From Zavarzinella sp. (lineage in GTDB: Bacteria; Planctomycetota; Planctomycetia; Gemmatales; Gemmataceae), in contig JAWKTI010000003.1 of assembly GCA_041399155.1 (NCBI GenBank), positions 1 to 64,000 on the forward strand: a stretch of DNA of 64,000 nt, given 5' to 3'. The position numbers and the translations under genes are program-made. Below are positions 47,765 to 57,129 of this stretch, piece after piece (within the stretch, counting starts at the first letter, position 1; each line of letters starts with the position of its first letter). The notes under the pieces are model-generated. The model ran no database searches. It worked only from the letters and a program-made list of their open reading frames with translations, and was not told where the DNA came from.

Positions 47765-48056
47765 CGAATAGATCATTTTTCAACTTATACCCCAGCTATT
47801 CCTGCGCTAATGGGTGCTGAGATTCTACTTCAAGCCCAAAAATGAACAAAATTTCATAATCTTATAATCAGTCAATAACAATTCCTGATTTTTTTGCCCA
47901 CAGCTCAAATCAGCGGATTTTTTCCACGAATAACCCTTTGTAATGCCCCACCCTTCCTGCTCGTCGGTGGGAAGGGGACAGAAATTAAATTCATTTTGTG
48001 AAGAATTGGAATAAAACTTCCCCTTCGTGTATCTCCTATTACAGGTGGGTATTTTC
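47765..48056. other. intergenic region upstream of sigma factor gene
   Basis: There are 292 bases without a gene. Near 47946-47978 the sequence ccccacccttcc...ggtgggaagggg can form a GC-rich hairpin (CCCACC/GGTGGG) that may terminate the phosphoesterase transcript or regulate the sigma gene. Nothing else stands out. Confidence 0.35.
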
Positions 48057-48575
48057 ATGGGCAAACCGGCAAATGAATCGGAGTTCCGCCGGATTGTCGA
48101 AGACTATTATGCCCAACTCTACCGATACGCCTATCGCCTGAGTGGTACCCAGGCCGATGCAGAAGACCTGACCCAGGAAACCTTTTGCAAAGCCCACCTG
48201 CAGTGGGGTAAACTGCGGGAAACCACCAAAGTCCGGTCATGGTTGTACACCATTCTGCGGAATGTGTACTTGCACAAGCTGCGATCCGCCAAGATCCGGA
48301 AAGAGGTGACACTGGAATCGTTTGGTACTACTGGCAGTGGGGAATTGCCCGCCACGATGCCCGATATTCCTGAAGAACTGGAAGTAAGCCCGGAAAAGCT
48401 TCAGGCAGCATTAAATGAACTGCCGGAAGAGTTTCGGACCCCCGTGATTTTGTTTTATTTTGAGGAAATGACTTATCGCGATATTGCAGAGCAGATGGAA
48501 CTTCCCATCGGCACCGTAATGTCTCGGTTGGCACGTGCCAAAACCCACTTAAAGGCACGATTAGTACCCCAATGA
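48057..48575 (+). CDS. ECF-type RNA polymerase sigma factor
   Basis: The 172-residue protein has sigma region 2 (FRRIVEDYYAQLYRYAYRLSGTQADAEDLTQETFCKAH near residues 10-50, with RSWLYTILRNVYLHKLR) and region 4 (ALNELPEEFRTPVILFYFEEMTYRDIAEQMELPIGTVMSRLARAK). It has no regions 1 or 3, as in extracytoplasmic-function sigma factors. ATG 48057 has AGGTGG as SD. The next gene, 25 bases downstream, encodes a membrane protein with a zinc-binding anti-sigma N-terminus, its probable partner. The pair would release transcription of envelope or stress genes upon a signal. Target promoters are not identifiable here. Confidence 0.93.
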   Translation: MGKPANESEFRRIVEDYYAQLYRYAYRLSGTQADAEDLTQETFCKAHLQWGKLRETTKVRSWLYTILRNVYLHKLRSAKIRKEVTLESFGTTGSGELPATMPDIPEELEVSPEKLQAALNELPEEFRTPVILFYFEEMTYRDIAEQMELPIGTVMSRLARAKTHLKARLVPQ

Positions 48576-48600
48576 TGTTGGGTAGTGAGGCAGGTTTACG

Positions 48601-49341
48601 ATGATCATCGATTGTACGACCGCTCGAATGTTCATCACATTCTTTGGCAGCGACAGCTCGGAACTGTCAGAGCAGGATCGTACGTCGTTGCAAGCCCACG
48701 TACAGCAATGTGCGGGCTGTCATCAGGCACTGATCAACGAACAACGCTTTGATCTGGCAGTGGGCAAGGCCATGCATGCAGTTGCAGTGCCTTCGCATCT
48801 GGCGGGCAGTCTCAGCGAAGCCATCTCTCACCAACATGTAGGGCGTTGGCGTACCAAAGCCTGGTGGTCGGGATCAATTGCCGCGGCAATCATTCTGACT
48901 GTTGGTGGCTGGTATGCTTTCCAGATCTCCACCGCACCGAATCTCGATGCACAACGGATTCTTGCCGAAGCAGATGGCAATGTTTACTCTCCAGAAAAAG
49001 TGATCGCCGATCACGGCATTCGATTTCACCCGGAAATGCCCTTTGATCTGAATATGTTGCGTTCGGTAGGAGAAAGTAAGTTCCAGGGTGCTCAGGTACC
49101 GATGCTATATTTTGTGAATCCCAACCACAATGCATGGGCGAAAGTGTTTGTGGTAAGAAACACCGACTTCAACTGGAAAGAACTGCAACAGAACATCGAT
49201 CGGGATGGAAGCGCTGGGATCAGCGAGTTTGGATTCCAACTGCGTGTCGTTGCTGATCGCAGCAAATCGGACATTGCCTACATCGTCGTCTTTACTGGCG
49301 ATTCCCTGCGGCTATTCCTGGAAACCAGATCGGTCGTGTGA
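48601..49341 (+). CDS. membrane anti-sigma factor (zf-HC2-like)
   Basis: The 246-residue protein has an N-terminal zinc-finger-like domain with HVQQCAGCHQAL near residues 33-44 (H-x3-C-x2-C) and Cys5 as possible fourth ligand. One transmembrane helix (WWSGSIAAAIILTVGGWYAF, about residues 89-108) follows, then an extracytoplasmic domain of about 130 residues of unknown type. That topology is standard for anti-sigma factors that hold an ECF sigma at the membrane. The sigma gene immediately precedes it. A perfect 7-bp inverted repeat (GAGTACG/CGTACTC) lies just after the stop. Confidence 0.85.
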   Translation: MIIDCTTARMFITFFGSDSSELSEQDRTSLQAHVQQCAGCHQALINEQRFDLAVGKAMHAVAVPSHLAGSLSEAISHQHVGRWRTKAWWSGSIAAAIILTVGGWYAFQISTAPNLDAQRILAEADGNVYSPEKVIADHGIRFHPEMPFDLNMLRSVGESKFQGAQVPMLYFVNPNHNAWAKVFVVRNTDFNWKELQQNIDRDGSAGISEFGFQLRVVADRSKSDIAYIVVFTGDSLRLFLETRSVV

Positions 49342-49373
49342 GTACGGTTTTGTTACTTTGATTTAACGTACTC
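49340..49373. terminator. inverted repeat between convergent genes
   Basis: GAGTACG at 49340-49346 and CGTACTC at 49367-49373 pair perfectly around a T-rich 20-base loop, at the boundary of the anti-sigma gene and the convergent unknown gene. Possible bidirectional terminator, although the loop is large. Confidence 0.35.
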
Positions 49374-49429
49374 TCTCAGCTCCAAATCGATTGCAACCTC
49401 TGCTACCAGAGAATTGAGAGGTCGATTGT

Positions 49430-50863
49430 TTATACCAGCACCTGTAGCAGTTTCAGCAACAACGATTGCCATTGTGCAAACGGTTCATCCTCCGGATCGG
49501 TGGGAGTAATTTCCAGTCGTCGGATCCCACTGTGAATAGTGGGTACAGGCCCGGCTAACAATAGATCCGTTTCCACCACATCTTCAACATCCGCATGGAG
49601 TTCCGTTTGCACGCTGCAACCGATCAGGTGGCACATGCTTTTTTCCGATATATTTTCGACGAACTTGCTCAAATGGATTCGAAGTGGGACGATTTCGACC
49701 AGATTCTGTTCCGCCAGTTCGCGACACACCATCTGAATAAGTTCGGCTTCCAGTGCCAGTGCATTTTCTCCCTGGGATAGTGGAAAAACGAAGTAAAACT
49801 TCAGTGCATCATTTCCCAGCCAGTCTGCCAGTTGGCGTACCGTAGCATTGAGAAAACCCAGCAGCAGAACGATTCGCTGAAAAGGAGACTGTGGGTCTTT
49901 TCTGCGACTCTCCACCAGTTCCGGGTGCAGCACAAAAATGTAACTGCGGTGCCGTCGTAAAAACTGGTTTTCATCGCGGGAATAATAATAGAGTTCGTCG
50001 CGGACAAACTTAATATCGAACATATCCGGACGCATCGCCTCGTCTTTTTCCATGTAGGCAAGCTGTGAATGCAACAGGCTTTCGATGCTGCCTTTGGTGG
50101 AAATTGAGGTAAAACCACCCACGGGATAGGCGTCTTCATCAAACACTTTCGATGGTACTTCCTGTCTGCCGTGCAGGGGCTTCACCATCTGTTTCGGCAA
50201 ACGCTCCAGAAACCGCTGGGTGGCCTGCACAATCTGGCGGTGGGCAACATATTGCCCCAGATCGGCCAGTGCCGTGCGATGTTCCAGTGCCACAATATCT
50301 TCCGGTGCTAGCAGATCCGCCATTCGGCGACAGGCGAGGTGCAAGGAACGGTATTGCTCTGGGATTTCAGGCACCACACCATCATTGCTGAGAGAATCCC
50401 AACCTCTTTGCAGAAATTCGGCAGCAGGAATATCGGAAATCGTTCGCAACGTACCTGGAACGCATTCCATGCCCGTAATTTTGGCACGTTCGCAGAATTG
50501 CTGCATCAGATAAGCGAACCCACGTGGGCGTTCTTCCTGCTTGAAGCGACGCATCGCATCCACGGCTCGTTCAAAAGACCGATCCAGGTAGAATTTCCCT
50601 AAAACGTAATCTTCGTATTCGCGAAATAGCGAATTTTCTACCTGTGGAATTACTGGAAAGGCCTGTTTAGCCACCTGATTTGCATTACCAAATGCCAATA
50701 TTGCAATATCGGCAATAACACCAAGCGGTAACAGAGTTTGCCCACTGTGGACGATTTCTCGTGCCAGTGGCAGCACCATCTGCACTACCTGGGCATCGGG
50801 AATGCGGGTCCGCATGAACCAGATACTTTGGGTTAAAAACTGAGTGGTCTGGTCGGCGTTCAT
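49430..50863 (-). CDS. uncharacterised protein (477 aa)
   Basis: I do not recognise this family. The protein looks cytoplasmic, with no signal or transmembrane segment. Residues 40-110 are helical (PLAREIVHSGQTLLPLGVIADIAILAFGNANQVA, and FYLDRSFERAVDAMRRFK); the middle is mixed. A strongly hydrophobic stretch (FQRIVLLLGFLNATVRQLADWLG) near residue 335 and a C-terminal domain rich in valine/isoleucine (FVFPLSQGENALALEAEL to the end) follow. The gene lies between the convergent anti-sigma gene and, 27 bases upstream, the stop of the 1190-residue dehydrogenase gene on the same strand, so it may be cotranscribed with that exported protein. Confidence 0.7.
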   Translation of the reverse strand: MNADQTTQFLTQSIWFMRTRIPDAQVVQMVLPLAREIVHSGQTLLPLGVIADIAILAFGNANQVAKQAFPVIPQVENSLFREYEDYVLGKFYLDRSFERAVDAMRRFKQEERPRGFAYLMQQFCERAKITGMECVPGTLRTISDIPAAEFLQRGWDSLSNDGVVPEIPEQYRSLHLACRRMADLLAPEDIVALEHRTALADLGQYVAHRQIVQATQRFLERLPKQMVKPLHGRQEVPSKVFDEDAYPVGGFTSISTKGSIESLLHSQLAYMEKDEAMRPDMFDIKFVRDELYYYSRDENQFLRRHRSYIFVLHPELVESRRKDPQSPFQRIVLLLGFLNATVRQLADWLGNDALKFYFVFPLSQGENALALEAELIQMVCRELAEQNLVEIVPLRIHLSKFVENISEKSMCHLIGCSVQTELHADVEDVVETDLLLAGPVPTIHSGIRRLEITPTDPEDEPFAQWQSLLLKLLQVLV

Positions 50864-50890
50864 AAGAATAAAAGTGCTTCCGTGGCTGAT

Positions 50891-53800
50891 TTACTTGGAA
50901 AGTTGCAGTTCCAGTTCGCTTTGAATCGCAAAGTACAACCCGTGTGGGTTGTTACCGTTGACGATCTTAATGAGAATCTCATTTTTGCCTTCTTTCAATT
51001 CAACAGCAATTTGGTGTTTACCTGGCGTTGCTGCAAAATGATCCCGATTGGTAAACACCTTTTTGCCATTTACCCAGATGATAGCACCGTCATCATTACC
51101 TACCGCTAGGGTAGCTTTCTGCTTACCAGTTGATGTCACCGACTGGTAGAGATACGATGCACTGTTTGCCCCATTGTCGCCATAGTGGGCAGCCAGATCG
51201 AGGTAACCAGAACCGTTTGGCCGCACCGTTGACCAGCGAATTTCCTGCTTTGCTTTCCCCACGTAATTACCCTCGAAGTTGATACTGCCTGATTCGGGGC
51301 CAAAATCGGTATCCAGGGCACTATCAGAAGCGTCGTTCGGGAATGGGCCAAGGATTTTCCAGTGATCTGGCGTCATCGATGGAGTGGTTAATGTGAGAAG
51401 ATATTCCACCATGTCAACCAGTTCTTCTTCGGTCAACGTGGCGACCAGATTGTCCGGCATCAGCGATATCAGGCTTTTTGCCTTATCTTCAGCAAGATCG
51501 TCCTTTTTAATCGTGGTATCTTTGCCGTTCGCATCGCGAAGCGTAAGATTTTTCTCATTTTCGGCCACCAGCAAGCCACTGAGCGATTGACCGTCCAGCG
51601 TGCTTACTTTCCACTGCACGTATTGGTCGGCAATTGCCTTATTGGGATCGAGAATCGATTCGTATAGATTCTGTTTGCCCGCAGCTTTTTTGCCAATCAT
51701 TGACAAATCAGGACCAATCTGGCCCCCCTGCCCTCCCACCATATGGCAACGCATGCATTGAGCATCGCCTTTCAGGCTTTGCTTGAAAATCTCTTTGCCA
51801 CGTGTGGCGTTACCATGCTTCAACACCAGTTCACTGATGGGTGGCAGTTTTTTCGGATCCAGTTTGCCCGGTGCGGGGAATAACGTCAACGCACGGTTTC
51901 GCAGTCCCTGATACGGATTGTTTCGCAGTAATCTGCCAGTATCTGCCAGCAGATTTTTCGGAAGTTTGCCACTTTCCTGTTGATCCAGCAACCACTCGCA
52001 CCCTGCATAAGCTGCGGCAAGACTATTGAGTGCGGCCTGCTGCACCGCACGCGATGGATGGGGGGCGGTCAGGATTTGCTGCAGTTTTTGCATTGCAGAC
52101 TGCCCCACTGGAGACAGTTTTCTGCCTTCCAACTGATTACCAAGTGCATTGGTGGCTGCCTCCGCAACTGCTTGATCGTCAACTAACAGAGAAAGAGTGG
52201 TGACAGCTTTCTGCGATTTAATTTTTCCAAGGGCCAGTATTGCGTCCTTCCGCACTTTCGTGGGCGACTTTGCATTGCTCGCCACATCCACAATCGCCTG
52301 ACTGTTTACATGATCGTTGCTTGCAGCAATCAGGACAAAGGCGATTGGTTGTGTTTTTTCATTTTTTAATAATTGAGAAATCGCTTGCTGGTATTCTGGG
52401 GTCGTTTTGACCGTTGCCCACTTGGTTGGCAGAAATTCGACCAGATTGCTGACGCACTGTTGCTGGATTGGTTCTGACTGGCCTTTAATGAGTAATTCAA
52501 GCAGCACCTGGGCCGATTTGATATCGGAACTGGTTGCCAGAATTGAAACAATCTGAGCTTTTTCTGTTGCGGGCAACTTGGGATCTTCCAGATATTCTGG
52601 CAGTTGTGGAAGTATGGAAGGTGGCTGCAGTTCCCACACCAGATTTGCCACGGTGGCATTCCAGATGGGGAAATGTTTTGGAAAATCAGCCAACAATGCA
52701 GAACGTCGAGCAGGATCTGTCCCACAGGCGATGTTGAGAGCGGAAAGGTAAAACCGATCCTGCCCATCATATTTCTTTGCAAAATCGTAAAAGAATGGCT
52801 TGGCCTGCTCCACTGGAAAATGCCGTAGACCAAGGATCACCTCTCGCTGGGTGGCGGGTGTCTTCACCACTAGAATCTGTTTCGACAACTCCGGATCAAA
52901 ATCTTCCGGACGATGGAAAAACTGTTGATCTCGATAAATGCGGGTGGCCAGGTTTCGCAGTTCTGGATGCTCGCTTGCCAGCAACCCTTCCAGATGGTGC
53001 AAAATCCCCAAGCCCACTGGCTTGGTCTGTGGTTCATCCCGTTTGCTGAGTTGGGCAATCTGCCAGCTCACGCGGGCATGATCGTAAGGGTTTTCCTGCG
53101 GGCAAGTCCTAAGTGCCTCATATGCTTCAGGCAGTTTGAGCGTCTGCAGGTATTGAATTGCCATCGCCCGCGTTGAGAGGCACGGGGAGTTTAGAAATTC
53201 GGGCAGATCGCTGGGCTTGGAAATAGATACCCTACTATGTTGATAGCCCTTATGACCTTTAGGCGTCAGCCGATAGATTCGTCCTCTGGTCCAATCGCCC
53301 ATCCCGTGGCCACCAACGCCGGGATCGTACCAGTCGGCCATCAAAATGCTGCCATCGGGTGCGACACACACATCAGAAAGCCGAAACCAGTTGTCAGTGC
53401 TGGTAACGAGCACTTCCTTTTCCAGTGTGAAGCCAGCCCCTGCAACCTTAATATGAAAGCACCGTAGCTCTCTGGGGCCAGCATCCGTATGCAACAATTG
53501 CCCGAAGTACTTACTGGGCAACAGTTTACCTTCATAAAAACAGATACCAGTGGGGCTGCCAAAGCCAGTACGCATTGTTTTGTGCACCACCCCGGGCATA
53601 TTTTCGTGCCAGTGGTGATCCCCACGGTTTCTGGGCCAATAGCCGTAATTCCCACCGGGCATCACCTGACAGATTCTGGTCTGCTGATTGCCGTCATCAT
53701 CATTGTCACTCAACCAGACATCGCCAAAACTGTTCACACAGCATTCGTAATTATTGCGAAAATTGTGTGCAATCAGTTCGAGATTGTTCCCTTCAATGTC

Positions 53801-54463
53801 GCACCGCCAGACGGTTGCAGCCTGACAGTCGGTACGATTCGTGGTGAATTTTGGGCCTTTGCCGTTGCGTGCCTGCAGACCATCAACGCCAGCGTCGCCC
53901 ACGGTGAAATAAAGTTTGCCATCTGGGCCGATATTGATGCCATGCACCCCATGGTCGTGGTCAAACCCTTTGAAGTTCGTCAAAAACTTCGTCGGTGGAC
54001 CATCAGCTTTCAAATCGCCATCGTTGTCTTCAAACAGCAGGATATCAGGCGATTGGCACACAAATACTTTGAAGGATTTACCATCCGCACTGGGCAGCAC
54101 CGCGATGCCCAGAGGTCCATAAAGGTCTTTCCCCTGGTAGAACACTTTGGATTCATCTGCTTTTCCATCGCCATCTGTGTCCACCAGCACTACAATTTGG
54201 TCCCCTTCGGGACGCAGAATAGGTTTGCGAAAGTTCACACGTCGATAATTCACTGCTTCGGTTACCCAAACCCGCCCGGCAGGGTCAATATCCATTGAGG
54301 TGGGGTTCAGGAGCTGTGGTTCAGCGGCAAAAAGCGTCACTTCCAGCCCATCTGCAACCTTCATTGCTTTCAGAGCATCCTGTGGGGATAGTTGGGCAAA
54401 TCCGATTGGCACGATGCCGCACAGAATGATTACGGCATAAAATAAACGTTTCAGTGAATGCAT
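50891..54463 (-). CDS. PVC-type membrane-bound dehydrogenase / heme-binding protein with C-terminal beta domain
   Basis: The 1190-residue exported protein has a signal peptide (RLFYAVIILCGIVPIGFA), then a dehydrogenase propeller to about residue 430 (NPTSMDIDPAGRVWVTEAVNYR, VVLVDTDGDGKADES, STDNWFRLSDVCVAPDGSILMADWYDPG). A long HEAT-like helical region runs from 440 to 860. The heme domain has CMRCHMVGGQGGQIGPDLSMIG near 903. A C-terminal beta-sandwich of about 150 residues (DHWKILGPFPNDA..., LAVGNDDGAIIWVNGKKVF, HQIAVELKEGKNEILIKIVNG) resembles glycoside-hydrolase-associated or PA14-like binding domains. Compared with the 980-residue relative, the extra C-terminal domain suggests binding to a polysaccharide. 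Glucose/sorbosone-dehydrogenase-like activity is inferred from family only. Confidence 0.9.
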   Translation of the reverse strand: MHSLKRLFYAVIILCGIVPIGFAQLSPQDALKAMKVADGLEVTLFAAEPQLLNPTSMDIDPAGRVWVTEAVNYRRVNFRKPILRPEGDQIVVLVDTDGDGKADESKVFYQGKDLYGPLGIAVLPSADGKSFKVFVCQSPDILLFEDNDGDLKADGPPTKFLTNFKGFDHDHGVHGINIGPDGKLYFTVGDAGVDGLQARNGKGPKFTTNRTDCQAATVWRCDIEGNNLELIAHNFRNNYECCVNSFGDVWLSDNDDDGNQQTRICQVMPGGNYGYWPRNRGDHHWHENMPGVVHKTMRTGFGSPTGICFYEGKLLPSKYFGQLLHTDAGPRELRCFHIKVAGAGFTLEKEVLVTSTDNWFRLSDVCVAPDGSILMADWYDPGVGGHGMGDWTRGRIYRLTPKGHKGYQHSRVSISKPSDLPEFLNSPCLSTRAMAIQYLQTLKLPEAYEALRTCPQENPYDHARVSWQIAQLSKRDEPQTKPVGLGILHHLEGLLASEHPELRNLATRIYRDQQFFHRPEDFDPELSKQILVVKTPATQREVILGLRHFPVEQAKPFFYDFAKKYDGQDRFYLSALNIACGTDPARRSALLADFPKHFPIWNATVANLVWELQPPSILPQLPEYLEDPKLPATEKAQIVSILATSSDIKSAQVLLELLIKGQSEPIQQQCVSNLVEFLPTKWATVKTTPEYQQAISQLLKNEKTQPIAFVLIAASNDHVNSQAIVDVASNAKSPTKVRKDAILALGKIKSQKAVTTLSLLVDDQAVAEAATNALGNQLEGRKLSPVGQSAMQKLQQILTAPHPSRAVQQAALNSLAAAYAGCEWLLDQQESGKLPKNLLADTGRLLRNNPYQGLRNRALTLFPAPGKLDPKKLPPISELVLKHGNATRGKEIFKQSLKGDAQCMRCHMVGGQGGQIGPDLSMIGKKAAGKQNLYESILDPNKAIADQYVQWKVSTLDGQSLSGLLVAENEKNLTLRDANGKDTTIKKDDLAEDKAKSLISLMPDNLVATLTEEELVDMVEYLLTLTTPSMTPDHWKILGPFPNDASDSALDTDFGPESGSINFEGNYVGKAKQEIRWSTVRPNGSGYLDLAAHYGDNGANSASYLYQSVTSTGKQKATLAVGNDDGAIIWVNGKKVFTNRDHFAATPGKHQIAVELKEGKNEILIKIVNGNNPHGLYFAIQSELELQLSK

Positions 54464-54603
54464 TTTGTAACCTGGAGAGAAAGTTGTCTGAAAGCATTAC
54501 AAACATTGTGGGGATACTGGCAATCATCACCATCATTATTCTAATGATTCGTTCTGGAAAATCCGGTGGGGGCTGAAAGTCGTGCTAAATTACCGGTCGG
54601 TAA

Positions 54604-55587
54604 TCAGTGGCTCGATTTACGTTTTTTGTAGATTTCACCTGCTTTCGCGAGGATCGATTTTTCGGTTTCCGTTAAGCTCTCTTTGCCCGATTCAGCAATT
54701 TTCGTCAGAATTGCATCTACTTTTGCTTCCAACTGCTCATCCAGGTAGAACCCTTCGGAGTTGTTGGCGTGCGTTTCCTGGGGCACACTGTTGGCAATGG
54801 CCGACCCGGCAGGTTGCGGTTCCGGTTCTGGCATGAAGAGCTGAATCCCACGTTTTTTTGCCTGTTTCCGTTTGGAATAACTTTTGCCAATTGCAAAAAT
54901 GTTGCTGATACGCCAGGTCATGGTGTGGTACATCCAGGCAAACAGCGCAGCGACCACATGAACACAGATTTTCGGAAGTGCTGTCACATTCACTCCATTG
55001 CCATTTCCTGTATTCACCAGCAGTGCAATATCAATCAATGCGTAGACACCAATCACGAGCCAGATCGGCACGTTTACGATGAAAAAGACACTGATGTAAT
55101 ATCGTGGGAAGTGAAAAGCAAACAGAAACAGCACTGCAGTGACAGCCGCAGCTGGGCCCATTAACGTTACGGGCACTGCCGCAAGCGTGGCGACGATGGT
55201 GAAGATTACCCCACCCAGGAATGTGGTGAACAGCAGATAAGCCAGATATTCTTTACTGCCATAAAGGTCTTCTACCTGCCTACCCAGCCACGCCAGAAAA
55301 ATCACCGTCCAGATCAACGATAGAAAGTTCCACGGGTGGTGCAGGAAGCCATGGCTGATCAAACGCCAGATTTCGCCAGTAAGAACTTTTTCCGGTTGTA
55401 GTTCGCCATAACTGGTCAGTGGGGAATCAACTATCACCTGCCCGACCATATTCGTTTGTTGAGTAGCGACTTGGATCACAAACAAAACAAAGAGAATGAT
55501 CGAGAAAAGAATCGTCACTTTGCTGCGTGCAAAAGGATTATTCCAACGATGGTCATCGCGGTAATAATCTCGATCATACAGTCCCAT
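54604..55587 (-). CDS. rhomboid family membrane protein lacking the catalytic serine
   Basis: The 327-residue protein starts MGLYDRDYYRDD, a typical planctomycete rhomboid N-terminus; ATG 55587 is preferred to codons further upstream. Six or more TM helices follow. The loop-1/TM2 motif is present (EIWRLISHGFLHHPWNFLSLIWTVIF, with the HxxxN), as is the TM6 histidine (ICVHVVAALFAWMYH). The TM4 position that should read GxSG is GPAAAV, so the nucleophile Ser is Ala. The protein is therefore probably a non-proteolytic pseudo-rhomboid that binds membrane proteins. A cytoplasmic tail (230-327) is rich in Lys/Glu and ends with a helical segment. It is divergent from cutC with about 100 bases between starts. 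Confidence 0.85.
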   Translation of the reverse strand: MGLYDRDYYRDDHRWNNPFARSKVTILFSIILFVLFVIQVATQQTNMVGQVIVDSPLTSYGELQPEKVLTGEIWRLISHGFLHHPWNFLSLIWTVIFLAWLGRQVEDLYGSKEYLAYLLFTTFLGGVIFTIVATLAAVPVTLMGPAAAVTAVLFLFAFHFPRYYISVFFIVNVPIWLVIGVYALIDIALLVNTGNGNGVNVTALPKICVHVVAALFAWMYHTMTWRISNIFAIGKSYSKRKQAKKRGIQLFMPEPEPQPAGSAIANSVPQETHANNSEGFYLDEQLEAKVDAILTKIAESGKESLTETEKSILAKAGEIYKKRKSSH

Positions 55588-55688
55588 ACCCAGGCTCACC
55601 AGACAATTGGTTAATTTCAACGATACCCATAGGTTACCAGAAACTGTTGTACAGCAAAAGGGCATTCGACCCCGAAAAGATATCAGAA

Positions 55689-56393
55689 ATGCAAATCAAT
55701 CAGATTCTCCTCGAAGTGTGCGTGGGTAATGTGGCAGATGGGCTGCTGGCAGCCCAGGCAGATATTGATCGGCTTGAGGTCAATTCAGCTCTGGAAATGG
55801 GTGGGTTAACACCCAATTTTGGCACGGTGCGACACATGCTTGATCAAACGGATGTGCCATTAGTGGTGATGCTCCGCCCACGTGGGGGTGATTTCTGTTA
55901 TTGTGGCAGCGAAATAACCGCACTTCTGCATGACCTGGAGCTTTTTCAGAATCTGGGCATCAACCAGTTTATCGTCGGCTGTCTCACGTCCAGTGGTATG
56001 ATCGATCAGCAAATGTGTGAAAAATTAATGAGAGAGGCCCCCGATGCCACATGGGTATTCAGCCGAGCGATTGACACCACTGCAGATTATGGCGCGGCAT
56101 TTGAATCGGTGGTGGAATTGGGCTTTCACCGAATTTTAACCAGTGGAGGTGCGGCAACTGCACCACTGGGAAGTGATACCCTGCGGGAAATGCATAACCG
56201 CTTTGGTGACGAAATCGGCATTGTTGCTGGTTGTGGCATTAATCAAATGAATGTTTCTTCATTTTTGCAGACAACGGCACTCAAACAGATTCATGGGAGC
56301 TTCAGCACCAAAACAACCATACCTGGTACTAACGAAGTGGCACAACGACTTGATTTTCATCATTTACAGAATGTGCTGCGAATTGTGCGGTAA
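55689..56393 (+). CDS. cutC: copper homeostasis protein CutC
   Basis: The 234-residue protein is a TIM barrel of the CutC family. It shows ILLEVCVGNVADGLLAAQADIDRLEVNSALEMGGLTPN at the N-terminus, VVMLRPRGGDFCYC near residue 58, VGCLTSSGMID, FSRAIDTTADYGAAFESVVELGFHRILTSGG, and AGCGINQMNVSSFL near 180. The start is ATG 55689; the long upstream extension has poor composition and overlaps the divergent rhomboid promoter. CutC was linked to copper tolerance in E. coli, though its biochemical role is unsettled. Given the cupredoxin domain elsewhere in the window, copper handling is relevant in this organism. Confidence 0.92.
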   Translation: MQINQILLEVCVGNVADGLLAAQADIDRLEVNSALEMGGLTPNFGTVRHMLDQTDVPLVVMLRPRGGDFCYCGSEITALLHDLELFQNLGINQFIVGCLTSSGMIDQQMCEKLMREAPDATWVFSRAIDTTADYGAAFESVVELGFHRILTSGGAATAPLGSDTLREMHNRFGDEIGIVAGCGINQMNVSSFLQTTALKQIHGSFSTKTTIPGTNEVAQRLDFHHLQNVLRIVR

Positions 56394-56396
56394 AAA

Positions 56397-56903
56397 TCAA
56401 CCAAACATCAGCAGTTGACTGATATCGAGTGGCTTTTCAAACTCGCACCCCAGAACAAAATAATCCTGAGTTTCGCGACAGCTACGTACGATCAGTGATA
56501 CTTTGTCAAATGTATCAGGTGCATTGGTGGGCCGAACATCCAGGAACGTGCCCACGGGTATTGGCTTGTCGATGGCCACTTTAATCCCACCGGAGGAACG
56601 GTCCAGTACATAAGCTTCGTATGTGTATGTTTTCCCTTTTGCGTTCACATCAAAAATGGTCAGTGGAGTGGGCATCCCTTCACGTCTGATCGATTTTCGA
56701 CGCTCATCATAACGTGCAATCGGAGGTGGGGAGCCATCGGTGGGTAGATCGGGATCAGGCGGCACAATAATGTAGGTTTGTGCCACTGGCTTTCTACTCA
56801 TCAGCATGAAAGCCAGCACAATACCAAATGAAACAGCGGCAACCAACCACAGAATCGGATCTCCGAAAGAAAGGTTACCCAGCCATCGTGTGACGGAATC
56901 CAT
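56397..56903 (-). CDS. membrane-anchored PilZ domain protein
   Basis: The 168-residue protein has one TM helix (PILWLVAAVSFGIVLAFMLM, residues 16-35), a proline-rich linker, then a PilZ domain with RRKSIR near residue 68 (the RxxxR c-di-GMP motif) and LDRSSGGIKVAID near 103 (the D/NxSxxG motif). Both binding motifs are intact. A membrane-tethered c-di-GMP receptor could regulate exopolysaccharide or motility; the neighbouring polysaccharide export gene starts divergently 227 bases away. SD AGGTGG precedes ATG 56903. The 3' end is 3 bases from that of cutC. Confidence 0.88.
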   Translation of the reverse strand: MDSVTRWLGNLSFGDPILWLVAAVSFGIVLAFMLMSRKPVAQTYIIVPPDPDLPTDGSPPPIARYDERRKSIRREGMPTPLTIFDVNAKGKTYTYEAYVLDRSSGGIKVAIDKPIPVGTFLDVRPTNAPDTFDKVSLIVRSCRETQDYFVLGCEFEKPLDISQLLMFG

Positions 56904-57129
56904 AGTCCCACCTGAAAATCACTGTATCCGTAAAAATCACTACCACAATAGTGGTATATTTTTTGTGAATTTGCAAATTTTGCACACAAATCTGATCTAT
57001 TTGGCGTGAAAATCGCCCCGTCTGGCGTAAGCTGGGGAAAATTTACCGATTTTTCCATAAGTACACTCAAGTTTCGTGCTCCACCTGCCGATTTCACTAG
57101 AGATGCATTTACTTTTCAACGGGGTTGTC

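Noticed and set aside
53489..54298. 269-residue plus-strand frame opposite the 1190-residue dehydrogenase
   Set aside because: Shadow of the propeller repeats; the real minus-strand frame has a signal peptide, propeller motifs and CxxCH.
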